DNA from: Mucinivorans sp044433515
GTDB lineage: Bacteria > Bacteroidota > Bacteroidia > Bacteroidales > Rikenellaceae
NCBI GenBank assembly: GCA_044433515.1
Contig: JAWXTN010000001.1
Span: forward strand, 50,319 to 114,318
Direction of reading: 5' to 3'
DNA: 64,000 nt
The position numbers and the translations under genes were made by a program. Below the pieces are notes generated by a model. The model did not search any database. It was given only the letters and a program-made list of their open reading frames with translations, and was not told the DNA's origin. Below, one piece after another: positions 43,369 to 52,185 of this stretch (the first letter of the stretch is position 1; the number at the start of each line of letters is the position of its first letter).

Positions 43369-44172
43369 ATGAAACATATTTTCAGACATATAACACTCCT
43401 CGCAGCGACAGTGCTGCTAGCTCTCTCTTGTCAAAAAAGCGATGAAACTCCATTAGTTCAAAGCGGTACACTAGAGCTTACGAGCGTAGAGATAGAGGGC
43501 ACATATATACAAATAGATCCTAGCCAAGCTCTAAGCTCTGCTGCTGTCACTAAAGCAGAGGTAGACATAAGCGATCACATCTTCTCGGTGGATATATATG
43601 ATGCTGAGACCGACGAGATAGTAGAGTCGTACTCTAGCCATAGGGATATGCCAGCGACAATCGTTCTATCGGCTGGGACATATAGAGTAGAGGTCTACAC
43701 AGCCGACATTAATTCGCAAGTTCCTTTCGGCACAACAGTGGGTTTTGATCAGCCTCAATATGGCGCAACCCAGGAGGTAGAAATCTTGGCAGGTGAGACA
43801 ACAACAATTGCAGTTACAGCACTACCTATCACCTGTGGCGTTACTATTAGTTACAGCGACACATTTGAGTATGTATTCCCTTGCACAAACGAGGGAGAGA
43901 CCTATTACACAATTGTCTACTCGTCACACGGTGCAGAGATAACCTTTTTCAAGGGCGAAAGCCGCACAGCCTATTTCGAATACACAGGCAAAGGGATGGA
44001 GCTTCTTTATAGGGTCTATATCGTAAGAATGAACGACGAGGGCACTCTAGAGACCTACACAACAGATGAGCCTTCAACACTCCTCCCAAGCGGCACAGAA
44101 GCGACAGAGGGATATATCTACAACGCTACAATTGCCATAGAGAGCAAGGCAAATATATCACCAGTAGAATAA
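43369..44172 (+). CDS. DUF4493-type lipoprotein
   Basis: A 267-residue lipoprotein (signal ending LLALSC, Cys about 21) with a single DUF4493-like region: SGTLELTSVEIEGTYIQID near 33-51, VTKAEVDISDHIFSVDIYD, RDMPATIVLSAGTYRVEVYT and a C-terminal beta domain. It shares the plan of the upstream gene's N-terminal part, and the 15-bp gap suggests one transcript. Function unknown; a surface-layer or fimbria-associated part is possible but not shown. Confidence 0.75.
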   Translation: MKHIFRHITLLAATVLLALSCQKSDETPLVQSGTLELTSVEIEGTYIQIDPSQALSSAAVTKAEVDISDHIFSVDIYDAETDEIVESYSSHRDMPATIVLSAGTYRVEVYTADINSQVPFGTTVGFDQPQYGATQEVEILAGETTTIAVTALPITCGVTISYSDTFEYVFPCTNEGETYYTIVYSSHGAEITFFKGESRTAYFEYTGKGMELLYRVYIVRMNDEGTLETYTTDEPSTLLPSGTEATEGYIYNATIAIESKANISPVE

Positions 44173-44187
44173 CAACTGACACATTAC

Positions 44188-44210
44188 GGGAATTTCTAAT
44201 AATTCTCCCC
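44188..44210. repeat. Solo element-end-like palindrome after the DUF4493 genes
   Basis: GGGAATTTCTAATAATTCTCCCC closely resembles one terminal hairpin of the type A 161-bp element but stands alone. Confidence 0.6.
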
Positions 44211-44221
44211 ATTAACAAAAC

Positions 44222-44266
44222 AATAAGGGCAGCCATTTCAAACTTAAGAAATTGGCTGCCCTTATT
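44222..44266 (+). terminator. Terminator after the DUF4493 genes
   Basis: AATAAGGGCAGCCA pairs with TGGCTGCCCTTATT around an A-rich loop; the T-rich tail is short. It lies between convergent genes. Confidence 0.8.
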
Positions 44267-44357
44267 CTAGACCCTAACTCTAGACCCTAACTCTAGACCC
44301 TTATTCTAGACCCTGATTCTAGACCCTGATTCTAGACCCTGATTCTAGACCCTTATT
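44267..44357. repeat. Seven 13-bp tandem repeats (CTAGACCCTNATT)
   Basis: Seven contiguous units differ only in two or three bases (aact, tatt, gatt ends). They sit between the terminator and the stop of the TonB-type gene. Non-coding; probably variable in copy number between strains. Confidence 0.95.
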
Positions 44358-44412
44358 TTAGAAAACTTCTAGAAACTAGACTTTACGTCATAGAGACCTC
44401 CGCCTCTCTCTC

Positions 44413-46854
44413 CTACAATCCTCCTGCTCCACTGCTACTCTCAGCTACGGCATCTGTATTTTCGATAGAGCGGTTTGTGCGCTTAACCGAGCCCTTCTGC
44501 TGACCAAATCTCCACGAGAGACTTAACTTAACGCTACGAGAGAGCTGACTTTGAACAAAGTTCACATCCATATAGTCATCTGAGAGACTCATACTAAACT
44601 TCGAATACTTCGCAAATGGACTTTGCACACTAAGGTTTAGATTCAAACGCTTCTCAAAGAAGCTCTGCGACACGCCCATTCCGTGAAACCAGTAGAACAG
44701 CTCATCGGTCTGAAGCGCAACCATATTCTTACCGCACCCGCCGTACATAGAGATATTACCCTCCTTCCAAGCGTTAATAGAGAACTGTCCGAAGCAGTTC
44801 ATCTGCCAACCGTCATTTTGTTGCCCTGTGCCGTCATTTGCCTTTACCTTCACATATCCACCCGAACCGTTAGCATAGATAGAGATACGGTTATCCCAGA
44901 GCCTCACACCGCCCCCAATCGAAGCGATATAGGAAATGTTCTCACCCACATTCTCAGGCTGAGAGTATAACTGATTGTCAACAACGGTTAGCACGTCCTG
45001 AATAGCATTATCTGTATAGCGAGCACTCAGTGAAGCGTTGATATTATATATAGGCTTAAAGATACCGTAACTTAGCTCTAGGGCGTGTGAGAGTTCTGCT
45101 TCGAGGTTTGGGTTACCGCTTTTGAAAATCACTGTATTTTCCTCCACAAAGGGATTCAGTTGGCTAATACCTGGGCGACTTATACGCTGAGTATATCCGA
45201 ACTTCATACTTTGGCTATCGTCTATCTTATAGCCAAGAGTCAGATATGGTATAAGATTGAAGTAGTCGTTATACATCGGGGTCGTTACCTCGCTAATAAA
45301 CTCGCCATCGTTTACTGTGTACTCTGCCCTAGCCCCTGCCTTTACAGAGAAGTTATCGAGGCTGTACTGATATGCTGCATACAGTGAAGCGATTTGCTGC
45401 ATATAATCCAAATCATTCTTAAGGCTCAAATCCTCAGCCCACACACCGTCAGTAAGGCTTTCGGTAAGCGAGTTACTGACACTTGGGCGAAGGGTGTATT
45501 TTAGCCCTGCTTCAATCTGGTGGTTCATTGTAATCTTGTCGAAGTAGTCTACCTGGATTGCGTGCTCCATCCCCCAAGCTTTACTATCTGCTCTACGCTC
45601 ATAGCCTTCGATACCTAGTGATTCAATGGCAAATTCTCCGCTACCGCTAACACTTTGAACTGCGTCATAAGAGGCATCATTCGGATTATAATCTACCTTA
45701 TAAGAGACAGTCAGAAGCCTATCGGGAGAGTTAGCGAAACTTCGCTGATAGTCTACACTAGCCCCTATACCGCCCCATCCGCTACTATTAGAACCCAGAT
45801 AGCTATAATAAGCGGTATTCACTCCCATATTTGAGTATAAATCGTAGAACGACGTACCTGTACTTCCAGTCGTCCCCAGAGTTCCACTAACCGAAAAGGT
45901 CAGAAGATTAAGCGTGTCAAATTCATAAGAAGCCTCTAGCCCTACATTTTGATAGTTTCCTCTATATTCTGAGGATGTCTCACTATTTTGGAGGTAGCTA
46001 TCCTCAGAGAGTTTATTTATTGTTTCGCCACTAAAGTTTATCTCAGGGGTCACAAACTCCGAGACTGCAATATTTGCCGACAAGTTAAATTTACCTTTAC
46101 TAACCGCCAGATATACCCCTGCATTCCAATCCCCAAACGAGCCATAGCCAGCATTCACCGAACCAGAAACACCCTCTGGCCCACGCTTTACCGTTACAAT
46201 ATTAATAATCCCTGCGACACCTTCGGCATCATACTTTGCAGGCGGAGAGGTTATAACCTCTATACGTTTGATAGAGCTTGCAGGCATAGAGCGCAGCACA
46301 TCTTGATAGTTACTGTTCATCAGCGAGCTACTCTTTCCGTTGACTAGGATTTTAAAGCTACTCTCGCCTCTGAGCCTTATATTATCTTCGCCATCGACCG
46401 ATAGCATCGGTACTTTGCGCATCATCTCCAGAGCGGTTAGAGCAGGAGCTTCAGGGTCCATATCTGTATTATAGGACACTTTGTCGATATCGGATGTAAT
46501 AAGCTGCCCCACGACCTGCACAGCCTCAATATCAATCGACTCACTGATATTCAAAACTCCCAAGTTCATATCTTCACTTATTTCCACATCCATAGAGAAG
46601 GGAGCATAGCCCACAAAGTTAATCTTAAGAGTGTAACTGCCCTTTAGTGCACTGATTTTGAACCTCCCCGTTTCAGAAGTATAAGACGAGGCAACTGGAA
46701 CTTCCCCCTCAGAAAGGAGCAGAACAGTAGCATAAGAAGCCGCCTCGTTTTTAGTTGTGTCAAGGGCTATACCTTTAAGGGTAAACTTTTCTGAATTCTG
46801 AGCTAGTGCCACTATAGGGAGTAGCATCAAGACAATTGCGATAATTTTTTTCAT
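44413..46854 (-). CDS. Outer membrane beta-barrel receptor (TonB-dependent type, OMP_b-brl family)
   Basis: The 813-residue protein has a signal peptide (about 1-18, ...PIVALA then Gln), a carboxypeptidase-regulatory-like domain (about 22-105), a plug domain (about 110-220, with LRGESSFKILVNGKSSSLM and SIKRIEVITSPPAKYDAEG) and a 22-strand-type barrel of the OMP_b-brl_3 family up to about 790. The last 20 residues are Ser/Gly-rich, after the barrel, which is unusual because barrels normally end in an aromatic residue. Substrate unknown; no SusD partner is adjacent, so it is not a classical SusC pair. Confidence 0.85.
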   Translation of the reverse strand: MKKIIAIVLMLLPIVALAQNSEKFTLKGIALDTTKNEAASYATVLLLSEGEVPVASSYTSETGRFKISALKGSYTLKINFVGYAPFSMDVEISEDMNLGVLNISESIDIEAVQVVGQLITSDIDKVSYNTDMDPEAPALTALEMMRKVPMLSVDGEDNIRLRGESSFKILVNGKSSSLMNSNYQDVLRSMPASSIKRIEVITSPPAKYDAEGVAGIINIVTVKRGPEGVSGSVNAGYGSFGDWNAGVYLAVSKGKFNLSANIAVSEFVTPEINFSGETINKLSEDSYLQNSETSSEYRGNYQNVGLEASYEFDTLNLLTFSVSGTLGTTGSTGTSFYDLYSNMGVNTAYYSYLGSNSSGWGGIGASVDYQRSFANSPDRLLTVSYKVDYNPNDASYDAVQSVSGSGEFAIESLGIEGYERRADSKAWGMEHAIQVDYFDKITMNHQIEAGLKYTLRPSVSNSLTESLTDGVWAEDLSLKNDLDYMQQIASLYAAYQYSLDNFSVKAGARAEYTVNDGEFISEVTTPMYNDYFNLIPYLTLGYKIDDSQSMKFGYTQRISRPGISQLNPFVEENTVIFKSGNPNLEAELSHALELSYGIFKPIYNINASLSARYTDNAIQDVLTVVDNQLYSQPENVGENISYIASIGGGVRLWDNRISIYANGSGGYVKVKANDGTGQQNDGWQMNCFGQFSINAWKEGNISMYGGCGKNMVALQTDELFYWFHGMGVSQSFFEKRLNLNLSVQSPFAKYSKFSMSLSDDYMDVNFVQSQLSRSVKLSLSWRFGQQKGSVKRTNRSIENTDAVAESSSGAGGL

Positions 46855-46951
46855 CGTTCTGTTAGGTGTTTTAATTTCAGAGAATTTTCTATGAAATTCC
46901 CTGTCTAAAGGTATCCTAGCGAGGGGATATCTTTATGTGAGTAGGTTATAA

Positions 46952-46969
46952 CAAAGATAACTATCTTTG
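46952..46969. promoter_or_regulatory. Perfect palindrome of two -7 boxes between the TonB-type gene and nth
   Basis: CAAAGATA (46952-46959) and TATCTTTG (46962-46969) are mirror images 2 bp apart, one -7 box for each strand. The leaders would be about 95 nt (minus) and 65 nt (plus). No clear -33 elements. Confidence 0.5.
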
Positions 46970-47038
46970 TCAAATAAAATTAATTTTATTTCAAAAAAAT
47001 AAAATATAAGTCAAAAAGTCATAACTTTAGCCTCTGTT

Positions 47039-47716
47039 ATGAGAAAGCTAAAGACATCAAGAGTTCAACTCTTCAAATCTATCGCCGAGTATTTCAGCGA
47101 TGCAATGCCCGCTGCACGCAGTGAGCTAAACTATACGAACCCTTTCGAACTGCTTGTAGCAGTAATCCTTTCGGCTCAGTGCACCGACAAGAGGGTCAAT
47201 ATCGTTACCCCTCCGCTCTTTGCTGCTATGCCAACGCCTAAGGCTATGGCTGCATCCTCTGTCGAAGAGATTTTCAGCTTTATTCGTTCAGTGTCGTTTC
47301 CTAATGCTAAGGCAGACCATCTGCATAAGATGGCTAGTGCTCTTGTAGAAAAATTCGGTAGCGAAGTTCCTCAAAACCGCAAAGACCTTGAGAGCCTCAG
47401 TGGCGTAGGACGTAAGACCGCAAGTGTAGTACTGTCGGTTGCCTTTGGGCATAGCGAGTTTGCTGTCGACACTCACGTCTTTAGAGTATCTGCTCGCATA
47501 GGGCTAAGCATTGGAGCAAAGACCCCTCTCGACACAGAGCTACAACTTGTCGAAGGATTTAAGCAGGCAGGCTACGGCTCAATGCTAGGCGATGCACATC
47601 ATTGGATTATACTGCACGGAAGATATGTCTGCACCGCTCGTAAGCCTAAGTGTAACGAGTGCGGCATCACTTCTCTGTGTACGTATTATAACACTCAGCG
47701 ACCTCTTCAAGGCTAA
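47039..47716 (+). CDS. nth: Endonuclease III
   Basis: The 225-residue DNA glycosylase/AP lyase has the helix-hairpin-helix LSGVGRKTASVVL with catalytic Lys (about 125), catalytic Asp in FAVDTHVFRVS (about 143), and a C-X6-C-X2-C-X5-C [4Fe-4S] motif (CTARKPKC...CNEC...C) near the end. It removes oxidised pyrimidines from DNA. The last 30 codons are repeated downstream at 47760-47862, so the 3' end is a duplication product; the gene itself is intact. Confidence 0.95.
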   Translation: MRKLKTSRVQLFKSIAEYFSDAMPAARSELNYTNPFELLVAVILSAQCTDKRVNIVTPPLFAAMPTPKAMAASSVEEIFSFIRSVSFPNAKADHLHKMASALVEKFGSEVPQNRKDLESLSGVGRKTASVVLSVAFGHSEFAVDTHVFRVSARIGLSIGAKTPLDTELQLVEGFKQAGYGSMLGDAHHWIILHGRYVCTARKPKCNECGITSLCTYYNTQRPLQG

Positions 47717-47862
47717 CATCGAGCTACCTTTAAAGTTGCATTACAGCAACAAAAACGGCAGATACGTCTGTACCGCTCGTAAGCCTAAGTGTAACGAGTG
47801 CGGCATCACTTCTCTGTGTACGTATTATAACACTCAGCGACCTCTTCAAGGCTAACATCGAG
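47621..47862. repeat. 103-bp direct duplication of the nth 3' end
   Basis: 47621-47723 and 47760-47862 match at 101 of 103 positions, 139 bp apart, with 91 bp (47633-47723 / 47772-47862) identical. The two differences are synonymous in the nth frame (TAT/TAC, TGC/TGT). Copy 1 completes nth; copy 2 supplies the 3' end of the convergent GntR gene, whose stop (47806) lies inside it. Confidence 0.95.
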
Positions 47863-48168
47863 TGACTGCATCTGTTCAAAGAGCTGTGGCAAGAAAATTT
47901 CTCTAAACTCTCTTTTGCGCCTATCCAGAACCTTCTGCGGTGCGCCCTCTGAGACGAAGTACCCAAGCCCCCTGCGCTGCTCTATAACAGCATAGGAACT
48001 AAGCTCGTCATACGCCCGAAGGACAGTAGCAGGATTTACCGCCAAAGTCACCCCCATCTCTCTAACCGAAGGAATACGCTCGCCCTCCTTCCACTGTCCC
48101 GATATTATATTACTGCCCATCACCTCTGCAATCTGCAAATAAATAGGCTTTTGTTCATTAAATTTCAT
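47806..48168 (-). CDS. GntR-family regulator, YtrA type
   Basis: The 120-residue protein has a winged-helix DNA-binding domain (about 8-75: PIYLQIAEVM, RIPSVREMGVTLAVNPATVLRAY) and a short C-terminal helical part, as in the YtrA subfamily that controls adjacent ABC transporters. It is the last gene of the ABC operon. A near-palindrome AGTGTACTAATACACT (49946-49961) right after the operon's -7 box is a strong operator candidate. Its last codons lie antisense on the second copy of the nth 3' end. Confidence 0.85.
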   Translation of the reverse strand: MKFNEQKPIYLQIAEVMGSNIISGQWKEGERIPSVREMGVTLAVNPATVLRAYDELSSYAVIEQRRGLGYFVSEGAPQKVLDRRKREFREIFLPQLFEQMQSLDVSLEEVAECYNTYTEK

Positions 48169-48183
48169 AGCTTCAATTCTTAA

Positions 48184-48206
48184 GGGAGGGCTCTAGAAAC
48201 CCTCCT
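48184..48206. repeat. Solo palindrome between permease and GntR genes
   Basis: GGGAGGGCTCTAGAAACCCTCC forms a short hairpin inside the ABC operon, similar to the other GGGAG-TCTAGA palindromes of the window. Confidence 0.5.
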
Positions 48207-48265
48207 TTAGACTTAATAATAATTTACATCTTCTCCTTTATATCTTCACGATTATATCTTCGCCA

Positions 48266-49036
48266 TTATCTCTTCACCCCTAGGAGTTTAAACTTTCTCC
48301 AGTTCAAATATACTAGCAGCACACCGAGCACACACGCAGCCACTCTTGAATAGATAATCGTATTTACAACAAACTTTGTAATATCATCATTCTCCATACC
48401 CTCAAAGGTATCTACAAAGAGCAAAGCTACAAGAACAGTTACAACTATCAAAATAATATTGAACAAAAAGGCAATCCAGAACTGCGAACGTCTAAATTGT
48501 AGCGCAAAGAATTGATAGAATAACTGTGCAAAAGTATATGCAACAGCCACATCCACAACAACTGGAACACTAGAGAGCACGACTGATTTGTCGTCAACAG
48601 TAACAGTTACATACGACATATCAAAAATATCATTAACCATTATAAGCCCCCCACCTAGATTACAACACAGCGAAAAGAGATTAAAAACAAGATAGGTCGC
48701 CACAATAAAAACTATAGGCAACAAAACGATTGTCACAAGACTTATCCCCCAGAACTTTTCATTCGATGAGGCAGGCAACATCAAAGACCGAACCGACGAG
48801 CCGCTCTTATGAAAGACCATAAAAGAACTTGACATCAGCACATAAGTCATAACATAGCCTATCATAACATTTCCCGACATAGCATCCACAGGGTTACTAC
48901 CATTAAAAATAGCTATAACTCCTACAACAAACAGAATACCTACATATATAAGCAGCATTCTAATATAGCTGCGTTTATTTGCCCACAAATAGAGCTTCAT
49001 ATACTGCATAAATCTAGCAAAAGAAAACTTTTTCAT
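48266..49036 (-). CDS. ABC-2-type membrane protein partner
   Basis: The 256-residue protein has six probable transmembrane segments (about 22-42, 58-78, 100-122, 160-180, 195-215, 230-248). It has no close family signature I recognise but its place, 36 bp after an ABC ATPase and before a YtrA-type regulator, marks it as the permease of that transporter. Such units often export lipids, peptides or antibiotics. The substrate is unknown. Confidence 0.75.
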   Translation of the reverse strand: MKKFSFARFMQYMKLYLWANKRSYIRMLLIYVGILFVVGVIAIFNGSNPVDAMSGNVMIGYVMTYVLMSSSFMVFHKSGSSVRSLMLPASSNEKFWGISLVTIVLLPIVFIVATYLVFNLFSLCCNLGGGLIMVNDIFDMSYVTVTVDDKSVVLSSVPVVVDVAVAYTFAQLFYQFFALQFRRSQFWIAFLFNIILIVVTVLVALLFVDTFEGMENDDITKFVVNTIIYSRVAACVLGVLLVYLNWRKFKLLGVKR

Positions 49037-49072
49037 CTTTGTATATCTTTTTTTTAAAGGTTCATATAAAAA

Positions 49073-49903
49073 TTACTTTTCGAAAATCTGCGCCACTCTC
49101 TCAGAAGACTGGACAACTGCATTAAAGAGAAGCTCCAAATCGAGCATCGTTTCGCCGCCCTCTGTGTTCTCTCTCACGCCCACTAGACCTTGGAGCGACT
49201 GCTGAGCAAATAGCGCACCCTCTGGGCTATCGAGTAGTTCAAAACGTAGCTTTTCGGTTATCTCTCCGACCGAAGCATTGAGAAGAACACCCTCGTTTTC
49301 CAAAACAATAATCCTATCGAGCATTTCCTCCAAATCACGCACCTGGTGAGTGCTTATAACAATAGTGCGCTCATCGTTCATAACTTGTGCGATAATGCGA
49401 CGAAACGCCATTTTAGAAGGTATATCAAGCCCGTTTGTAGGCTCGTCCATAATAAGGAGTTTAGTTCTACACGCAACGGCAAAAGCGATATACGCCTTCT
49501 TGCGCTGACCGAAACTAATAGTATTAAGCTTTTCAGAGGCCGAGACCTCGAAAAGCCCTAATACTTCTTCGAAGAGTTCCCACGAGAATTGAGGATAGAA
49601 GCGACCATAGAGTTCAGCGAATTTCTGAACAGAGGTACGAGGAAGCGAGAACTCCTCTGGAAGTATAAAGACAGATGAAAGAAACTCTACACTACGAGCG
49701 AAAGGCTCATAGCCCATAACCGAAATAGAGGCATTTGTAGAAGGACGAAGTAGTCCAGCCATAAGATTAAGGAGTGTAGTCTTGCCAACTCCATTTTTGC
49801 CGAGCAGTCCGCAGATAGTGCCCTTCTCTATATTTAGAGATAAATCACTGAAGATTTTGCGATTTTTCGAGTACGAAAAACTAAGGTTTTGTAAGTGTAC
49901 CAT
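49073..49903 (-). CDS. ABC transporter ATP-binding protein
   Basis: A 276-residue ATPase: Walker A GLLGKNGVGKTTLL (33-46), Q-loop region near 75-80, signature ISFGQRKKAYIA near 132-143, Walker B LLIMDEPTNGLD near 153-164, and the switch His in STHQVRDLE near 187. The signature Gly-Gln is kept though the first Leu is Ile and Gln replaces the second Ser. It is the first gene of the ATPase-permease-GntR operon with its own promoter (49963-49993). Confidence 0.9.
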   Translation of the reverse strand: MVHLQNLSFSYSKNRKIFSDLSLNIEKGTICGLLGKNGVGKTTLLNLMAGLLRPSTNASISVMGYEPFARSVEFLSSVFILPEEFSLPRTSVQKFAELYGRFYPQFSWELFEEVLGLFEVSASEKLNTISFGQRKKAYIAFAVACRTKLLIMDEPTNGLDIPSKMAFRRIIAQVMNDERTIVISTHQVRDLEEMLDRIIVLENEGVLLNASVGEITEKLRFELLDSPEGALFAQQSLQGLVGVRENTEGGETMLDLELLFNAVVQSSERVAQIFEK

Positions 49904-49945
49904 ACTGATATTAAATTATTTGGTTTGTTATTGTTATAGTGTGTT

Positions 49946-49961
49946 AGTGTACTAATACACT
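49946..49961 (-). promoter_or_regulatory. Putative operator of the YtrA-type regulator
   Basis: AGTGTACTAATACACT is a near-perfect palindrome starting 1 bp downstream of the -7 box of the ABC operon, at the likely transcription start. A repressor bound there would block initiation. Confidence 0.6.
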
Positions 49962-49962
49962 G

Positions 49963-49993
49963 CAAAGGTATGTAAAAAATTTAATTTTCCAAA
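49963..49993 (-). promoter_or_regulatory. Promoter of the ABC/GntR operon
   Basis: On the minus strand TTTG (49990-49993), 19 bp, TACCTTTG (49963-49970): exact consensus. The ATG at 49903 is about 55 bp downstream. A plus-strand TACTTTTG (50002-50009) may serve moxR. Confidence 0.85.
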
Positions 49994-50150
49994 AAAAATT
50001 GTACTTTTGTCGAAAATATTTTAAACTTTGGTGTCGTTTATGATTTTGTAACATACTATAAAACGTGGTATAAAGAACACTATGCTCTTAATACTTACCA
50101 CATTTTGAACTGTCATAAAACATAACATACAAAAAAACAACATAACGATT

Positions 50151-51152
50151 ATGAGCGAAACAGTTAACATCAAAGAGCTAACCGAAAGGATTCAAGCTCA
50201 GAGCGCATTTGTAGACATCCTTACAATGGAAATGGGTAAGGTTATCGTAGGGCAAAAAGGACTTATCAATAGCCTACTCATCGGGCTTCTTTCTAGCGGA
50301 CACGTCCTTTTGGAAGGCGTTCCTGGTCTAGCAAAGACCCTAGCTATTAATACACTATCGGATGCAATCTCTGGTAAATTTTCACGAATTCAGTTCACTC
50401 CAGACCTTCTACCTGCCGACCTTACAGGTACTCTTATCTACTCTCAAAAGAGTGAAGAGTTTTCGGTAAAGAAAGGACCTATCTTCGCTAACTTTGTCCT
50501 TGCCGACGAAATTAACCGTTCTCCTGCAAAGGTGCAATCGGCACTTCTCGAAGCTATGCAAGAGCGTCAGGTGACTATCGGAGACGAAACATATCCTCTG
50601 CCTTCTCCATTCCTTGTAATGGCAACGCAGAACCCTATCGAACAAGAAGGTACATATCCACTTCCAGAAGCACAGCTCGACCGTTTTATGCTAAAGGTCA
50701 AAATCAGCTACCCTACACGCAAGGAAGAGATGACAATCATCGAACAGAATATGAGCCAAACTAAATTCCCTAAGGCTTCGGCAGTCCTTACACCAGAGGA
50801 CATTATCAAAGCTCGCCAGGTTGTCGAGGAGGTTTATATCGACGAAAAGATTCAAAAATATATCGTAGATATCGTATTTGCTACTCGTGAGCCACAAGAG
50901 GTTAAAGGACTCGAAGAGATGGAGGTTATGATTGGATGCGGATGTTCTCCACGTGCATCAATCTCTCTTGCCAAAGCGGCTAAAGCCTATGCCTTTATTA
51001 ACCGCAGGGGTTATGTTATCCCAGAGGATGTTCGTGCCGTAGCCTATGACGTAATGCGCCACCGTATCGGCGTTACATACGAAGCCGAAGCAGAGAATAT
51101 AACATCTGAAGACATCATCACAAATATCCTTAACGCTGTTGAAGTGCCTTAA
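50151..51152 (+). CDS. MoxR-family AAA ATPase
   Basis: The 333-residue AAA+ ATPase has Walker A LLEGVPGLAKT near 45-55, Walker B VLADEINRSPAKVQSALL near 116-133, sensor 1 VMATQNPIEQEGTY near 165, and the C-terminal lid. MoxR ATPases act as chaperones with vWA-domain partners, here the DUF58, BatA and BatB proteins encoded just downstream. First gene of the Bat operon, about 250 bp from the ABC operon on the other strand. Confidence 0.93.
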   Translation: MSETVNIKELTERIQAQSAFVDILTMEMGKVIVGQKGLINSLLIGLLSSGHVLLEGVPGLAKTLAINTLSDAISGKFSRIQFTPDLLPADLTGTLIYSQKSEEFSVKKGPIFANFVLADEINRSPAKVQSALLEAMQERQVTIGDETYPLPSPFLVMATQNPIEQEGTYPLPEAQLDRFMLKVKISYPTRKEEMTIIEQNMSQTKFPKASAVLTPEDIIKARQVVEEVYIDEKIQKYIVDIVFATREPQEVKGLEEMEVMIGCGCSPRASISLAKAAKAYAFINRRGYVIPEDVRAVAYDVMRHRIGVTYEAEAENITSEDIITNILNAVEVP

Positions 51153-51213
51153 TCTATAGTTTCTCTTTTTGTCAAGAGAGTATTTTCAAACAAAAAAACA
51201 AGGTATAAAAACT

Positions 51214-52089
51214 ATGGATAACGACATATTAAAAAAGGTGAGGCGAGTCGAGATAAAGACCCGTGGACTCTCCAACGAAATATTTGCAGGTAAATACCAT
51301 ACCGCCTTTAAGGGGCGAGGTATGGCGTTTAGCGAAGTGCGTGAATATCGAATTGGCGACGACGTGCGGGATATCGACTGGAATGTAACGGCACGTACCC
51401 GTTCGCCACACATTAAGATGTACGAAGAAGAGCGTGAGCTAACCCTTATGCTCCTTATCGACGTAAGCGGCTCGGGTGTCTTCGGCACACATACAATGTA
51501 CAAACGCCAACTCGCAACCGAGATAGCTGCTACACTAGCCTTCTCGGCTGCATCGAACAACGACAAAGTAGGCGTTATTCTCTTTAGCGACAAAGTAGAG
51601 AAGTTTATCCCTCCAAAGAAGGGTAGACAACACGTCCTACGCATTATAACAGACCTCATAGACTTCGAACCAGAGAGCAAAGGCACGGATATAGCCGCTG
51701 CCCTGAAGTTCTTTGTAGGGGTTCAGAAGAAACGCTGTACGGCATTTGTCCTTTCGGACTTTATCGACGGAGGGAAGATTACTGGTGAGGATTCACAGAT
51801 TCTCTCAATCACAAGTTCAAAGCACGACCTTGTAGCACTCCGTCTATACGACAAACGAGAGTCAGAGATGCCAAACGTCGGCATTGTAGAGGTTGTAGAC
51901 AGCGAAACAGGCGAGAAGAAATGGGTAGACACATCGAGCGCAAAGGTTCGTAAACGCTACGCAGGACACTACAACGCTCAGGCAATAAAAGTCGCTTCGA
52001 CCCTTAGCAGCAAAAAGATTAACAACATTGCCATCGCCACAGATGACGATTACGTAATGTCGCTAATCAAGCTCTTTAAGATGAGATAG
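51214..52089 (+). CDS. DUF58 domain protein (vWA-like)
   Basis: I use the ATG at 51214 (MDNDILKKVRRVEIK), which starts at the conserved region; a TTG 45 bp upstream lies just after moxR and is less likely. The 291-residue protein has the DUF58 core GRGMAFSEVREYRIGDD near 36-52 and DWNVTARTR near 56-64, followed by a vWA fold with the metal site LLIDVSGSGVFG near 82-93. It is soluble, with no membrane segment, and is coupled to MoxR upstream (gap 61 bp). Confidence 0.9.
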   Translation: MDNDILKKVRRVEIKTRGLSNEIFAGKYHTAFKGRGMAFSEVREYRIGDDVRDIDWNVTARTRSPHIKMYEEERELTLMLLIDVSGSGVFGTHTMYKRQLATEIAATLAFSAASNNDKVGVILFSDKVEKFIPPKKGRQHVLRIITDLIDFEPESKGTDIAAALKFFVGVQKKRCTAFVLSDFIDGGKITGEDSQILSITSSKHDLVALRLYDKRESEMPNVGIVEVVDSETGEKKWVDTSSAKVRKRYAGHYNAQAIKVASTLSSKKINNIAIATDDDYVMSLIKLFKMR

Positions 52090-52185
52090 AGATTTTTCCC
52101 AAGAGAGGGGAGGACACTTAAAAAATGAATCTTCCTCTTAGAACTATACGAACAAAACGCACACAAGATTTTATAAACTAGACTT

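Noticed and set aside
47592..47855. Second nth-like reading frame after nth
   Set aside because: It contains only the duplicated Fe-S tail with no glycosylase domain; best explained as a duplicated 3' end.
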